A stretch of DNA of 64,000 bases from CAWATZ01 sp963784995 (lineage in GTDB: Bacteria; Planctomycetota; Planctomycetia; Gemmatales; Gemmataceae): assembly GCA_963784995.1 (NCBI GenBank), contig CAWATZ010000002.1:558001-622000 (forward strand). Direction: 5' to 3'. Below the pieces are notes generated by a model. That model had not been told where the DNA came from and did no database searches. It was given only the letters and a program-made list of their open reading frames with translations. Positions 27,737-34,932 of this stretch are shown here, piece by piece. Every line of letters begins with the position of its first letter. Position 1 is the stretch's first letter. The position numbers and the translations under genes were made by a program.

Positions 27737-28843
27737 ATGCGAAACACTGTGCTAGCCCTTGCCCTCCTCGCTGGGCTCTGCTGCCTGGATGGGGGAGTCA
27801 TAACGGCTGCTGACCCGACGCCCCGGTTGCCGCGCGACAACCTGCTCGTCTACCGCGGAACGGACGGCAAACCCGCCCCCGTGAAGACGGTCGCGGACTG
27901 GGCCAAACGCCGGGCCGAGATCGTCCGCGGCATGGAATCCGTGATGGGGAAACTCCCCGACAACAAGGCCCCGTGTCCGCTCGACGTGAAGACCGAGGAG
28001 GAGGTCGATTGCGGAACCTACGTCCGCCGGCTCATCACCTACGCCTCGGAGCCGGGCTCGCGCGTGCCGGCCTATCTGCTCATCCCCAAGGACTTGCTCA
28101 AGAACAAGAAGCGCGTGCCGGCCATCCTCTGTCTGCATGGCACGGACAACGTCGTCGGCCACGGCACGGTCGTCGGCCTGGGCAACCGCCCGAACCGAGC
28201 CTATGCGAAGGAACTGGCCGAACGCGGCTACGTCACGCTGGCGCCGAACTACCCGCTGCTCGCCAAATACCAACCCGACCTCAAGAAGCTCGGCTGGAAG
28301 AGCGGGACGCTGAAGGCCGTCTGGGACAACAAGCGCGGCCTGGACCTGCTGGCGTCGCTGCCGTTCGTGGACGGCTCGAAGATGGGGACAATCGGTCACT
28401 CGCTCGGCGGTCACAACTCGGTCTACACCGCCGTGTTCGACGACCGGCTCAAGGTGATCGTGTCGAGCTGCGGGCTCGACTCGTATCTCGACTACTACAA
28501 CGGCGACGAGAAGAACTGGCAGCCGGAAAAGGGCTGGTGCCAGACACGCTACATGCCGAGGCTGGCGGACTACAAGGGCCGGCTCGCGGACATCCCGTTC
28601 GACTTTCACGAGATGATCGGAGCGCTGGCCCCCCGGCACGTTTTCATCATCGCTCCGAAGAAGGACTCGAACTTCCGGGCCGACAGCGTGGACCGGATCG
28701 CGGCCGCCGCCCGGCCGATCTTCAAGCTGTACGGTCACGAGGAGCGGCTGAAGGTTGAACATCCGGACTGCGCCCACGACTTCCCGCCGGAGATGCGCGA
28801 GGCGGCGTACAAGCTGTTCGACAAGGTCCTCGGCGGGAAGTAG
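27737..28843 (+). CDS. Secreted alpha/beta hydrolase (acetyl-xylan-esterase/dienelactone-hydrolase-like)
   Basis: The 368-residue protein starts at ATG 27737 and has a signal peptide (residues 1-24). The hydrolase core shows VPAILCLHGTDNVVGHG (oxyanion region), the nucleophile elbow GHSLGGHNS, and CAHDFPPEMREAAYKLF, whose histidine completes the triad; DSNFRADSV may hold the acid. The plan resembles family 7-like carbohydrate esterases, which deacetylate xylan or antibiotics, but the substrate is inferred from similarity only. It fits the neighbourhood of sulfatases and other secreted catabolic enzymes. No operon partner is close. Confidence 0.82.
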   Translation: MRNTVLALALLAGLCCLDGGVITAADPTPRLPRDNLLVYRGTDGKPAPVKTVADWAKRRAEIVRGMESVMGKLPDNKAPCPLDVKTEEEVDCGTYVRRLITYASEPGSRVPAYLLIPKDLLKNKKRVPAILCLHGTDNVVGHGTVVGLGNRPNRAYAKELAERGYVTLAPNYPLLAKYQPDLKKLGWKSGTLKAVWDNKRGLDLLASLPFVDGSKMGTIGHSLGGHNSVYTAVFDDRLKVIVSSCGLDSYLDYYNGDEKNWQPEKGWCQTRYMPRLADYKGRLADIPFDFHEMIGALAPRHVFIIAPKKDSNFRADSVDRIAAAARPIFKLYGHEERLKVEHPDCAHDFPPEMREAAYKLFDKVLGGK

Positions 28844-28901
28844 TGGCCAGGACTGAGCCGAGCAAACACCCTTGGCCTGCGCTTCCTGGAACAGCCCCTT
28901 G

Positions 28902-30986
28902 TCAATCCTTCTTTCCCGGCTCGAACATTGTCCGGACCTTGTCCCGGCTGGCCTGGAGGCGTTCCACGTCCTCGGTCAGCAGGTAGCGTTCTTTCTGGAG
29001 AGCGTGGCACGCCTCGGCAAAGCGCTTCCGATACTCCTCGAAGCTGCCGTAGCGTTCCTCGATCGACCGCCTGGGGTCGCCGGTCGCGCTTCGCTCGGCC
29101 CTGGTCCGAGGGAAGGGCAGATACGACCCGGCCAGGCTGACCAGCATGGCCTCGGCCCCGACGTCCCGGCGGCGCAGGTTCCAGCCGGTGTACGTGGCCA
29201 GGGGAACGGTCACCTCGGGCAAGCGCAGCATGCCCAGCTCGTTGCCGTCCTGGTCGCAGCGGGCCACGCGCACCCGGTAATCGCCGAGCTTTCGGGGCGG
29301 ATTGACGGTGATGATCCCCTTGCTCTCGAACTCCGGGCCGAGGTCCAGGCAGTGCGGCTGCTGGATCACACTCGGATAGCGGATTCCCGGCAAGGAGGGG
29401 AAGCGGGCGTCGGCCTGCTTCCAGCCGGTGAGGGTGCTGCTGTCCAGACGCGGATAAACGCTGGCCGGCGGGGCCTTGTCGTTGACCGCCCAGTTGTCGA
29501 GGGCATCAAGGAGGGCGCGCAGGAAGGGCTTGTAATCAGCCGGGTTGAGCAGGTTGTCGCCGATGCTCCGGCCTGGGGGATTGGCGGCCGGTCCGTGCTG
29601 GGTGCCGCCGAAGGCGTAGATGCGCACCTCGCCGGGAATGACCGCGTCATTTTCGCCCAGGGGGTCGGTGTGGACCAGCGAGCCGCTGCGGTGCCAGTAC
29701 TCGGCCGCGCTCTGGGTGTGCATCACCCTGGGCAGGCACAGCGGATCGTCAGCCCGGGTGCGGTGGAGGATGCCGTCGGTCTTCTTCGTGGAGGGATTGG
29801 TGCTGTCGCCGTAGGTGAAGGGGAAGACGTCGGTGGGGTAAAGGTGCTCCTCGTGCTGGGCGTTGTGGCGGGTAGGCTGGGCAAAGCGATGGTTGAAGAA
29901 CCCCAGGCCGCCGCCGGCGACGTGCGGCATCAGGCCATCGAACACCTTGCGGCCCTGTTCATCGACGTTGAAGTTCTGGTAGAGGAAATGGCGCAGGCAG
30001 CGGCCACTCTGCGACACGCCGAAGCCGTGAGCGCGGTTGAGCGGTGCCTTGCCATCGGAGCGCCGCAGGGGATGGCGTGGGCTGGTGTCGTGTTTCAGGA
30101 ACGAGATCAGGTCGCGCACGGCGGCATGACCCAGCCCCTGGACGATCGGTCCCTCACACTCGCAGATCAGTTCATAGAGATAGCCCGGCCGAAAGCCGCC
30201 GGCCAGGTGCAGCCGGACCTGGCCGAGCGTCCCCGGAACACCGGTCGATTTCGGGACGGGCCGCCGTTCCAGCGACCACTGACCGTTGGGAATGAGGACG
30301 CGCTCGTCGGTCTCGCGCATGCGGTAGGTGAGTACGCCTTTGGCCTCGGCCCCGGCGGTGGGCGGATAGCTGCCGTGGCCTTCGCGGCGTGACAGCGGCA
30401 GCGACTTCGCCTCCGTGTCGGAGCCAGTCTCGAAGCGGACCAGGCCCCGGATGGGCTTGCCGTCCTGCTGGGCGATCGGTGCCCGAAGCAGCAGCCGATT
30501 GTTGCCCGGCAGCAGCTCACCGATCCAGCCGCACCAGACGACCGTGTAGCCGCGGCGGAAGAGAAAGCCGTTGCCGGCATGTTCGGCCGTGGTCGGATTG
30601 TTGCTGCCCGGGGCGCTGTTGAACATGCCCAGGGCGAGCTTGTTGCCGCGGTTGTTCACGTCGTAGAGGATCGCCCCATTGCCTCGGGCCGGGTCTTTCG
30701 GCGCCAGGATGCAGACGTCGGACTCGAACTCGACCTTGCCGTCGCGGTTGCGCGGCGCCAGGGAGAGATCGACGATCTGCTTGTTGCGCGGGTGGTTGGG
30801 ATCGACCGCGAAGTGGGCGATGGCGGTGATCTTCTCGTAAGGGCCGACGTCGCCGAAGGCCATGCCGCCGACAAAGGGCTCGCGGCGGAGGATCTCCAGG
30901 GAACGCAGCTCGGCACGAAGCGCGGGGGCCTGAAGCAGGAGTAGGACCAAGGCCAGCAGGCGAAGCGACGCGGGTTTCGGCAGCAT
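28902..30986 (-). CDS. Secreted alpha/beta hydrolase-domain protein (PF20091-like)
   Basis: The 694-residue protein has a signal peptide (residues 1-25: LRLLALVLLLLQAPALRA). The family hallmark GFGVSQSGRCLRHFLY supplies the nucleophilic serine. GGGLGFFNHRFAQPTRHN, FTYGDSTNPST and IYAFGGTQHGP surround the active site. LPGIRYPSV and GWNLRRRDVGAEAMLVSL are typical C-terminal parts. Members are large secreted esterase-like proteins of unproven substrate. It is tail to tail with the 27737-28843 esterase. The last 50 residues are charged and coiled (EERYGSFEEYRKRFAEAC), possibly a peripheral extension. Confidence 0.85.
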   Translation of the reverse strand: MLPKPASLRLLALVLLLLQAPALRAELRSLEILRREPFVGGMAFGDVGPYEKITAIAHFAVDPNHPRNKQIVDLSLAPRNRDGKVEFESDVCILAPKDPARGNGAILYDVNNRGNKLALGMFNSAPGSNNPTTAEHAGNGFLFRRGYTVVWCGWIGELLPGNNRLLLRAPIAQQDGKPIRGLVRFETGSDTEAKSLPLSRREGHGSYPPTAGAEAKGVLTYRMRETDERVLIPNGQWSLERRPVPKSTGVPGTLGQVRLHLAGGFRPGYLYELICECEGPIVQGLGHAAVRDLISFLKHDTSPRHPLRRSDGKAPLNRAHGFGVSQSGRCLRHFLYQNFNVDEQGRKVFDGLMPHVAGGGLGFFNHRFAQPTRHNAQHEEHLYPTDVFPFTYGDSTNPSTKKTDGILHRTRADDPLCLPRVMHTQSAAEYWHRSGSLVHTDPLGENDAVIPGEVRIYAFGGTQHGPAANPPGRSIGDNLLNPADYKPFLRALLDALDNWAVNDKAPPASVYPRLDSSTLTGWKQADARFPSLPGIRYPSVIQQPHCLDLGPEFESKGIITVNPPRKLGDYRVRVARCDQDGNELGMLRLPEVTVPLATYTGWNLRRRDVGAEAMLVSLAGSYLPFPRTRAERSATGDPRRSIEERYGSFEEYRKRFAEACHALQKERYLLTEDVERLQASRDKVRTMFEPGKKD

Positions 30987-31042
30987 GAGGCAGACTCCGG
31001 GTGAAAACTCCGACCGGCGAATGAAGCAGCCTTGAGGAAGCG

Positions 31043-31291
31043 TTACAGGGGTAGCTCCTCCGGAGAGGATACCTCAAAGACCTCTCCGATTGCGTTTAGC
31101 AGTCTGGACCAACTCGCAGCAGCGATCCGTTGTTGGACCTTGTCCGAAATCGTTGGAAACCGATGCTGGAGCAGCGCGAGCAAGAATTCGCGATTTCCCT
31201 TGGCCATTTCCTCCTCTGCCTCCGCACGCGCTTTTTTCCTCGCGTTGAGGATCCTTTGCTGCAGGTCGGTCAATTCACGTTGCTGGGTCAT
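31043..31291 (-). CDS. Stand-alone Rpn C-terminal tail protein
   Basis: From ATG 31291 the gene encodes 82 residues. It aligns without gaps over its whole length with the last 82 residues of the Rpn-like nuclease just upstream. Both start with a methionine (MTQQRELTDLQQRIL against MTKQLEMSYEQELIL) and both end in SPEELPL. The middle (RFPTISDKVQQRIAAAS) is the helical tail typical of Rpn proteins. A TTG start at 31315 would add eight residues. It lies 37 bp after the nuclease stop. In characterised E. coli Rpn loci a short form made from an internal start blocks the full-length toxin. This gene could be a separate version of that antitoxin, or a remnant of a lost second nuclease. Confidence 0.7.
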   Translation of the reverse strand: MTQQRELTDLQQRILNARKKARAEAEEEMAKGNREFLLALLQHRFPTISDKVQQRIAAASWSRLLNAIGEVFEVSSPEELPL

Positions 31292-31328
31292 GGCTTCAAC
31301 CTGATGAGGGAACAAGACGGATCAAGCG

Positions 31329-32384
31329 TCACAAGGGTAGTTCTTCTGGGGAATGAACCCGAAGAATCTGTTTGAGTGCAGTGTCCAGTTTGGCCTTGTC
31401 CGCAGCCACAATCCGTTGAAGGACGGCTTCGGGAATCGTTGTAAACCGCTCCTTGATCAATCCACGCAAGATTTCTCGCTGCTGATCGACCATTTCCGTT
31501 GTCGCTTCCTCACGCCCCTTCTTTTTCGATTCAAGGATAAGTTCCTGTTCGTAGCTCATTTCGAGTTGCTTGGTCATGTCATCGATCTCCTGTCGCAGCA
31601 ACACGCCTGCCTGTGTGGAAAGGGCCAGGTTCAGCGCTTGCAGTCGGTCTGCTTTGGAGCGCCGATAGTAAGTCCAGTAAAGCACCAGCCTCTGCAACTG
31701 ATCCCAGCGTGGTCGGTCGATTCCGGCCACCGGCTCCAGCCGCTGCAGCGCCTGCTGAAAGAGGGCGAAGAACGCATCACGTTCAGCCTGCTCGCCTCGC
31801 ACCACGGCCAGCGCTTGCCAGAGCGCCTCGGGCCGCTGCACCAACTCGGCCGGGTCAAACTGGGTCAGGTCGCACAGCCAGGTCGGCCACTGCGGTACAA
31901 ACGCCTGGATTGACCGATCGGCCTCGAACAGGTCGGCCAGGGAGCGGCTGCCGTCCCAGGGCTGGTTCCCTGTATAGAACAGGATGGGCACAACCGGTGT
32001 CAATCTCAGCCGCTGGCCGCGTTGGTGGTCGCTGGCCCACTGCCGCCATTGCCGCTCCCAGTACAGCACCGCGTACAGCAGCAGCCGCAGCGGCATGACG
32101 TCGTCCACGCTGCTCTGATGCTCCAGCAGCAGGCACAAAAGCAGCGGCAGGCGGCCCGGCGCTTCCAGGAAGGGGATCTCGAAGAGCAGGTCCGATTCGC
32201 GTTCCCGGTAATCGTCCAGCAGGAAGGTCCGCGGCACCGGCTTCATCTTGGGAAAATCCAGCTGCGGCGCCAGGTCGGGGATCACCCGGCCTACCAGTTC
32301 GCGCAGGTTGGCCGGCTGCGACAGCGTCTCGCGCATCATCCGGTCCGCGAAGTCATGCGGCAGGTCCGTGCTGGACTTCGCCAT
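31329..32384 (-). CDS. Rpn-family PD-(D/E)XK nuclease/putative transposase
   Basis: Starting at ATG 32384 (GAGG four bases upstream) the protein has 351 residues; an in-frame ATG at 32465 would add 27. The N-terminal half carries the nuclease core: Asp65 in ESDLLFEIPF, then Glu88-x-Gln90 in LLCLLLEHQSSVDDVMPLRL, matching the D...ExQ pattern of Rpn (recombination-promoting nuclease) proteins. VPILFYTGNQPW and QRLVLYWTYYRR are also family blocks. The last 82 residues form a helical tail. An internal ATG at 31577, nine bases after AGGAG, would produce that tail alone. Known Rpn proteins act as DNases in phage defence or recombination. Confidence 0.85.
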   Translation of the reverse strand: MAKSSTDLPHDFADRMMRETLSQPANLRELVGRVIPDLAPQLDFPKMKPVPRTFLLDDYRERESDLLFEIPFLEAPGRLPLLLCLLLEHQSSVDDVMPLRLLLYAVLYWERQWRQWASDHQRGQRLRLTPVVPILFYTGNQPWDGSRSLADLFEADRSIQAFVPQWPTWLCDLTQFDPAELVQRPEALWQALAVVRGEQAERDAFFALFQQALQRLEPVAGIDRPRWDQLQRLVLYWTYYRRSKADRLQALNLALSTQAGVLLRQEIDDMTKQLEMSYEQELILESKKKGREEATTEMVDQQREILRGLIKERFTTIPEAVLQRIVAADKAKLDTALKQILRVHSPEELPL

Positions 32385-32511
32385 GAACACCTCACTTCCC
32401 TGGATGGCCGCAAAACCTTCCGGTTCGTCGATCAGCAAGCGGAGGTTCGCAACCGGCAGCGACATTGCTCCTCGTATGCGGAATCCCCTGCTGGGGAAAC
32501 ACCGGACTCCT

Positions 32512-32910
32512 TCAATCGCAGATCATTGCGGCGACAAGGGTGAGGCCAAGGGCCGCCCCGAAGATCGCCCGGCAAATACCCCCGAGGGCCGCGCCAGCGA
32601 CTTCTCCCAGGCAGAGCCAAAGGGTGGCCAGGAACACCGAACCCAGGAAGGCCCCCACGATGCTCCCCCGCTCATCGCCTTGGGTCACAACAAGCCCGGC
32701 GAACGAGCCGAGGCCGAAGCCCAACGCGATGCACCAGAAGCCGTTCCAACCCGAACTCAGATCCCGCCCCAACCCGTACCCAACGCCGGCACCGATCATG
32801 GCAAAAACGGCAGCGATGGTCTTGGCTCGGATTCCCACCCTGGGGCGGCCCCCAGAGCGGGCAGACGACTCCGGAGGTGGCACACCCGCGCTGAGATCAG
32901 GGTCTGACAT
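32512..32910 (-). CDS. Small multi-pass membrane protein
   Basis: The start ATG 32910 follows GAGGAG. The 132-residue protein has a short Ser/Pro-rich N-terminus and then three or four glycine-rich hydrophobic segments (IAAVFAMIGAGVGYGLG, FWCIALGFGLGSFAGLVV, IVGAFLGSVFLATLWLCL, AIFGAALGLTLVAAMI). The glycine spacing resembles glycine-zipper proteins. No family is recognised. Its leader (32923-32980) shares a 12-nt core with the leaders of the 1031-1468 and 48263-48585 genes. Confidence 0.68.
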   Translation of the reverse strand: MSDPDLSAGVPPPESSARSGGRPRVGIRAKTIAAVFAMIGAGVGYGLGRDLSSGWNGFWCIALGFGLGSFAGLVVTQGDERGSIVGAFLGSVFLATLWLCLGEVAGAALGGICRAIFGAALGLTLVAAMICD

Positions 32911-33022
32911 CGCGACTCCTCTTCGCTGAACGTCCAGTTCAGCTGCCGGCTCACGCGGGCACGGCAGTGAATTTGGCAAGACTCATTCGCGTGGGCGGGC
33001 TGCTGGAACACCTGGTTCGGCG

Positions 33023-33340
33023 CTACGACTGCTCCGGCTCCTCTGGCTCGACGAAACCACCGGTATGTTCGTCAGTCGGTGTCCGCATCTCCACCTCGAA
33101 CGCCCGGCGAATCGCGGCCAGCACTGCCCCCCGGTTGGCCCCCTCGGACTCCACAAGGGCGCTGGCAATGTGGTGCGCCACATCGGCCAGTAGCACGCCC
33201 CAGACCGCCGGGTTCTCAAAGGCGGTCGGAAAGAGACTGCACACCAGCCGGTTGTCGATAAGCCAGCCGCGGACCAACTCGTGCGCTGCGCCTGCGTCGT
33301 GCGCTTCGTCGGGCACCGGCAGTTCATGAGCTTCCGCCAT
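33023..33340 (-). CDS. DUF5076-like protein
   Basis: The 105-residue protein shows the pattern of DUF5076 proteins: HELVRGWLIDNRLVCSLFPT followed by NPAVWGVLLADVAHHIASAL and AAIRRAFEVEM. The function of the family is unknown. It is small, soluble and acidic at the C-terminus. It sits in a run of small unrelated minus-strand genes. Its leader contains GAACTCATTTATTC (33361-33374), repeated upstream of the next gene of the run at 33937. Confidence 0.75.
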   Translation of the reverse strand: MAEAHELPVPDEAHDAGAAHELVRGWLIDNRLVCSLFPTAFENPAVWGVLLADVAHHIASALVESEGANRGAVLAAIRRAFEVEMRTPTDEHTGGFVEPEEPEQS

Positions 33341-33360
33341 TCGGTGCGCCCTCCCTCGCC

Positions 33361-33385
33361 GAACTCATTTATTCTCCGGATTAGG
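33361..33385. repeat. 25-bp leader repeat, copy 1
   Basis: 33361-33385 and 33937-33961 match at 22 of 25 positions (both begin GAACTCATTTATTC). Each copy lies directly upstream of a minus-strand small gene (starts 33340 and 33915). Read on the minus strand, each ends in GAGTTC just before the ribosome site. Confidence 0.8.
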
Positions 33386-33453
33386 AAACCCGATTACTCG
33401 GTTGCTGTTCCGACTATCACGGTTGCTCAACCGCCTGGGGCGTCCCGACCACC

Positions 33454-33915
33454 TCACCGACCCACGACGATTCGGCCGATCACCGGCTCGCATCGGGCAT
33501 GGATGGCGTGCCCGCCGAACATGTCAGCGTCGTCGTACCCCAGTTCCACATGGCCGTCCAGGTAGAACCACGCTGACCCGAGTCGGATGCGGCCGGCGAA
33601 CTTCTCCGGCGTGATCGGTTCTGGATCCTCGTGGGGGTCGCGGGCACTGCGGTTGTAGGCGTCGGTAAACCGCTCGGCGGCTAGCCGGCGGACTCGCTCG
33701 TCGTTGGCCAGCACCCACCGCAGTGCCTCACGGGCAGCCGGCAGCATCGCGGTCAGAAGAGCGGCGAGATCGTTGCCCGGCTCACCGTCCTCGGGGTCGA
33801 AGCTGACGAGCAACTCAGAGCCGTCGGACAGGAGAATCTCGCCGCCGTAGAACTTGCCATCGGCGTACCACCGGAGCCGGCCAAACACCGGGTCTTCGAC
33901 CGTCGGCCACTCCAT
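33454..33915 (-). CDS. DUF2262-like protein
   Basis: The 153-residue protein starts at ATG 33915. The N-terminal half (VFGRLRWYADGKFYGGEILL, ELLVSFDPEDG) and the C-terminal block (GHVELGYDDADMFGGHAIHA) match the DUF2262 pattern. DUF2262 proteins are soluble, of unknown function, and are often seen among immunity-type genes. It has no signal peptide. The gene has the same orientation as its small neighbours and shares a 25-bp leader element with the DUF5076 gene. Confidence 0.75.
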   Translation of the reverse strand: MEWPTVEDPVFGRLRWYADGKFYGGEILLSDGSELLVSFDPEDGEPGNDLAALLTAMLPAAREALRWVLANDERVRRLAAERFTDAYNRSARDPHEDPEPITPEKFAGRIRLGSAWFYLDGHVELGYDDADMFGGHAIHARCEPVIGRIVVGR

Positions 33916-33936
33916 CCCCGAAGCCCTCTGTTGGTT

Positions 33937-33961
33937 GAACTCATTTATTCGCCAGATAAGG
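33937..33961. repeat. 25-bp leader repeat, copy 2
   Basis: Second copy of the element at 33361-33385, here upstream of the DUF2262 gene. It differs from copy 1 at three positions. Confidence 0.8.
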
Positions 33962-34084
33962 CTCTTCCCAATTCAAACCCATCATAAAGGGGCTTCTGAC
34001 CAAGGACAAGGAGAAACGGTCCTGTCCTCGCCAGCGCCGTCGTCTTCCTGGAGGTATCCCAGATTGGCCTCCTCATCTGAAGCT

Positions 34085-34270
34085 AAAGGGCAGCCGTGCT
34101 TGATCCGGGACGCGGGGTGGTCTATCCTGCTACCAGCGCGCCCGGTTCGCATTACACGGGAGTCCTTTGCATGGCGTCCACCCTTGTTCTGGCCATCGAT
34201 CAGGGAACGACCAGTACACGAGCGCTGGTCTGCGACGCGACCGGCCGTTGCCTGGGCAGCAGTGCCTGTT
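34085..34270 (+). pseudogene. Duplicated 5' fragment of glycerol kinase
   Basis: These bases match 34847-35030 at roughly 90 percent. They cover the glpK leader and the first 33 codons from ATG 34171 (MASTLVLAIDQGTTSTRAL). The match stops abruptly at GGCAGCAGTGCC, and the frame then ends within a few codons. The differences between copies are largely at third codon positions. The fragment lies immediately beside the toxin-antitoxin unit, which separates it from the intact gene. Confidence 0.85.
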
Positions 34271-34537
34271 TCGGCTCACGAGGCCTTCAATGAGCCTGTC
34301 GTACTCAGCGTGCGATCCGATCCAAACCCAGATGACGTCCGAACCGCTCTCGACCCCCAAGGCCCGGTAGTGCAGCCCCACGCGCACTGACCAGAACGGC
34401 CCCACCTTCTTGAAGTGCAGGGATGGATGCCGCGGATCCGCGCACAACTGCGCATGGCAGCGATCCGCCAACTGCCGCACTTCGGCGGGCAGAGCGTTGT
34501 AGCAGGCCCGGAAACGTGGGCTGGTGCGGTGCTTCAT
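34130..34537 (-). CDS. RelE/ParE-family toxin with chimeric C-terminus
   Basis: Residues 1-85 match the ParE/RelE-type toxin pattern (MKHRTSPRFRACYNALPAEV, HPSLHFKKVGPFWSVRVG, VIWVWIGSHAEYDRLI). Relatives end right after EYDRLI. Here the frame runs on for about 50 residues that are simply the antisense of the duplicated glpK fragment, so the normal stop was lost at the junction near 34270. The start ATG overlaps the expected antitoxin stop (ATGA). Activity of the extended toxin is uncertain. Confidence 0.75.
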   Translation of the reverse strand: MKHRTSPRFRACYNALPAEVRQLADRCHAQLCADPRHPSLHFKKVGPFWSVRVGLHYRALGVESGSDVIWVWIGSHAEYDRLIEGLVSRNRHCCPGNGRSRRRPALVYWSFPDRWPEQGWTPCKGLPCNANRARW

Positions 34538-34739
34538 CGGTCGGTGCAGCGCCCGCGCTCAGGTCGCGCAGCGCCTCCCCCGCCAGTTTGTCCAGCCGGC
34601 CCGCGGCCACGTCTTGCTCCAACTGGTGGTCCCACCGCTCGGCGTCGAAGGCAGCGAACCAGTCCCGCAGGGTCGCAAGCTCTTGGGGGCTCAGGGTACG
34701 GATGGCTTCTTCGATTTCGGCTACAGTGTTCATACTCAT
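34533..34739 (-). CDS. Antitoxin partner of the ParE-like toxin (frameshifted at its end)
   Basis: The protein begins MSMNTVAEIEEAIRTLSPQE and continues LRDWFAAFDAERWDHQLEQD and LDKLAGEALRDL, the pattern of small antitoxins found directly before this kind of toxin. Read as given, the frame continues past the toxin start to 34305. One extra G in GCGGGCGC near 34552 would give the expected ending AGRCTDR-stop, with the stop overlapping the toxin ATG. I therefore give the shorter end. Start at 34739 or 34733. Confidence 0.7.
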
Positions 34740-34932
34740 ACCTTACCCGTCTGCCAACCGTCCTGCAACCCTCCACGTCGCGACGATGTCCCAGCCGCTG
34801 CCGAGCAAAGTCGGGGCGTCGGTGGCGAAGATCGGCGGATGAAACTCAGGTGCAGCCGTGCTTGATCCGGAACCCGGGGTGGTCTATCCTGCTACCAGCG
34901 CGCCCGGTTCGCATTGCACGGGGGTCCTTTGC

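Noticed and set aside
28872..30392. Open frame of 506 codons on the plus strand
   Set aside because: Antisense to the secreted hydrolase with a clear GVSQSG motif; GC-rich codon bias keeps the opposite strand open.
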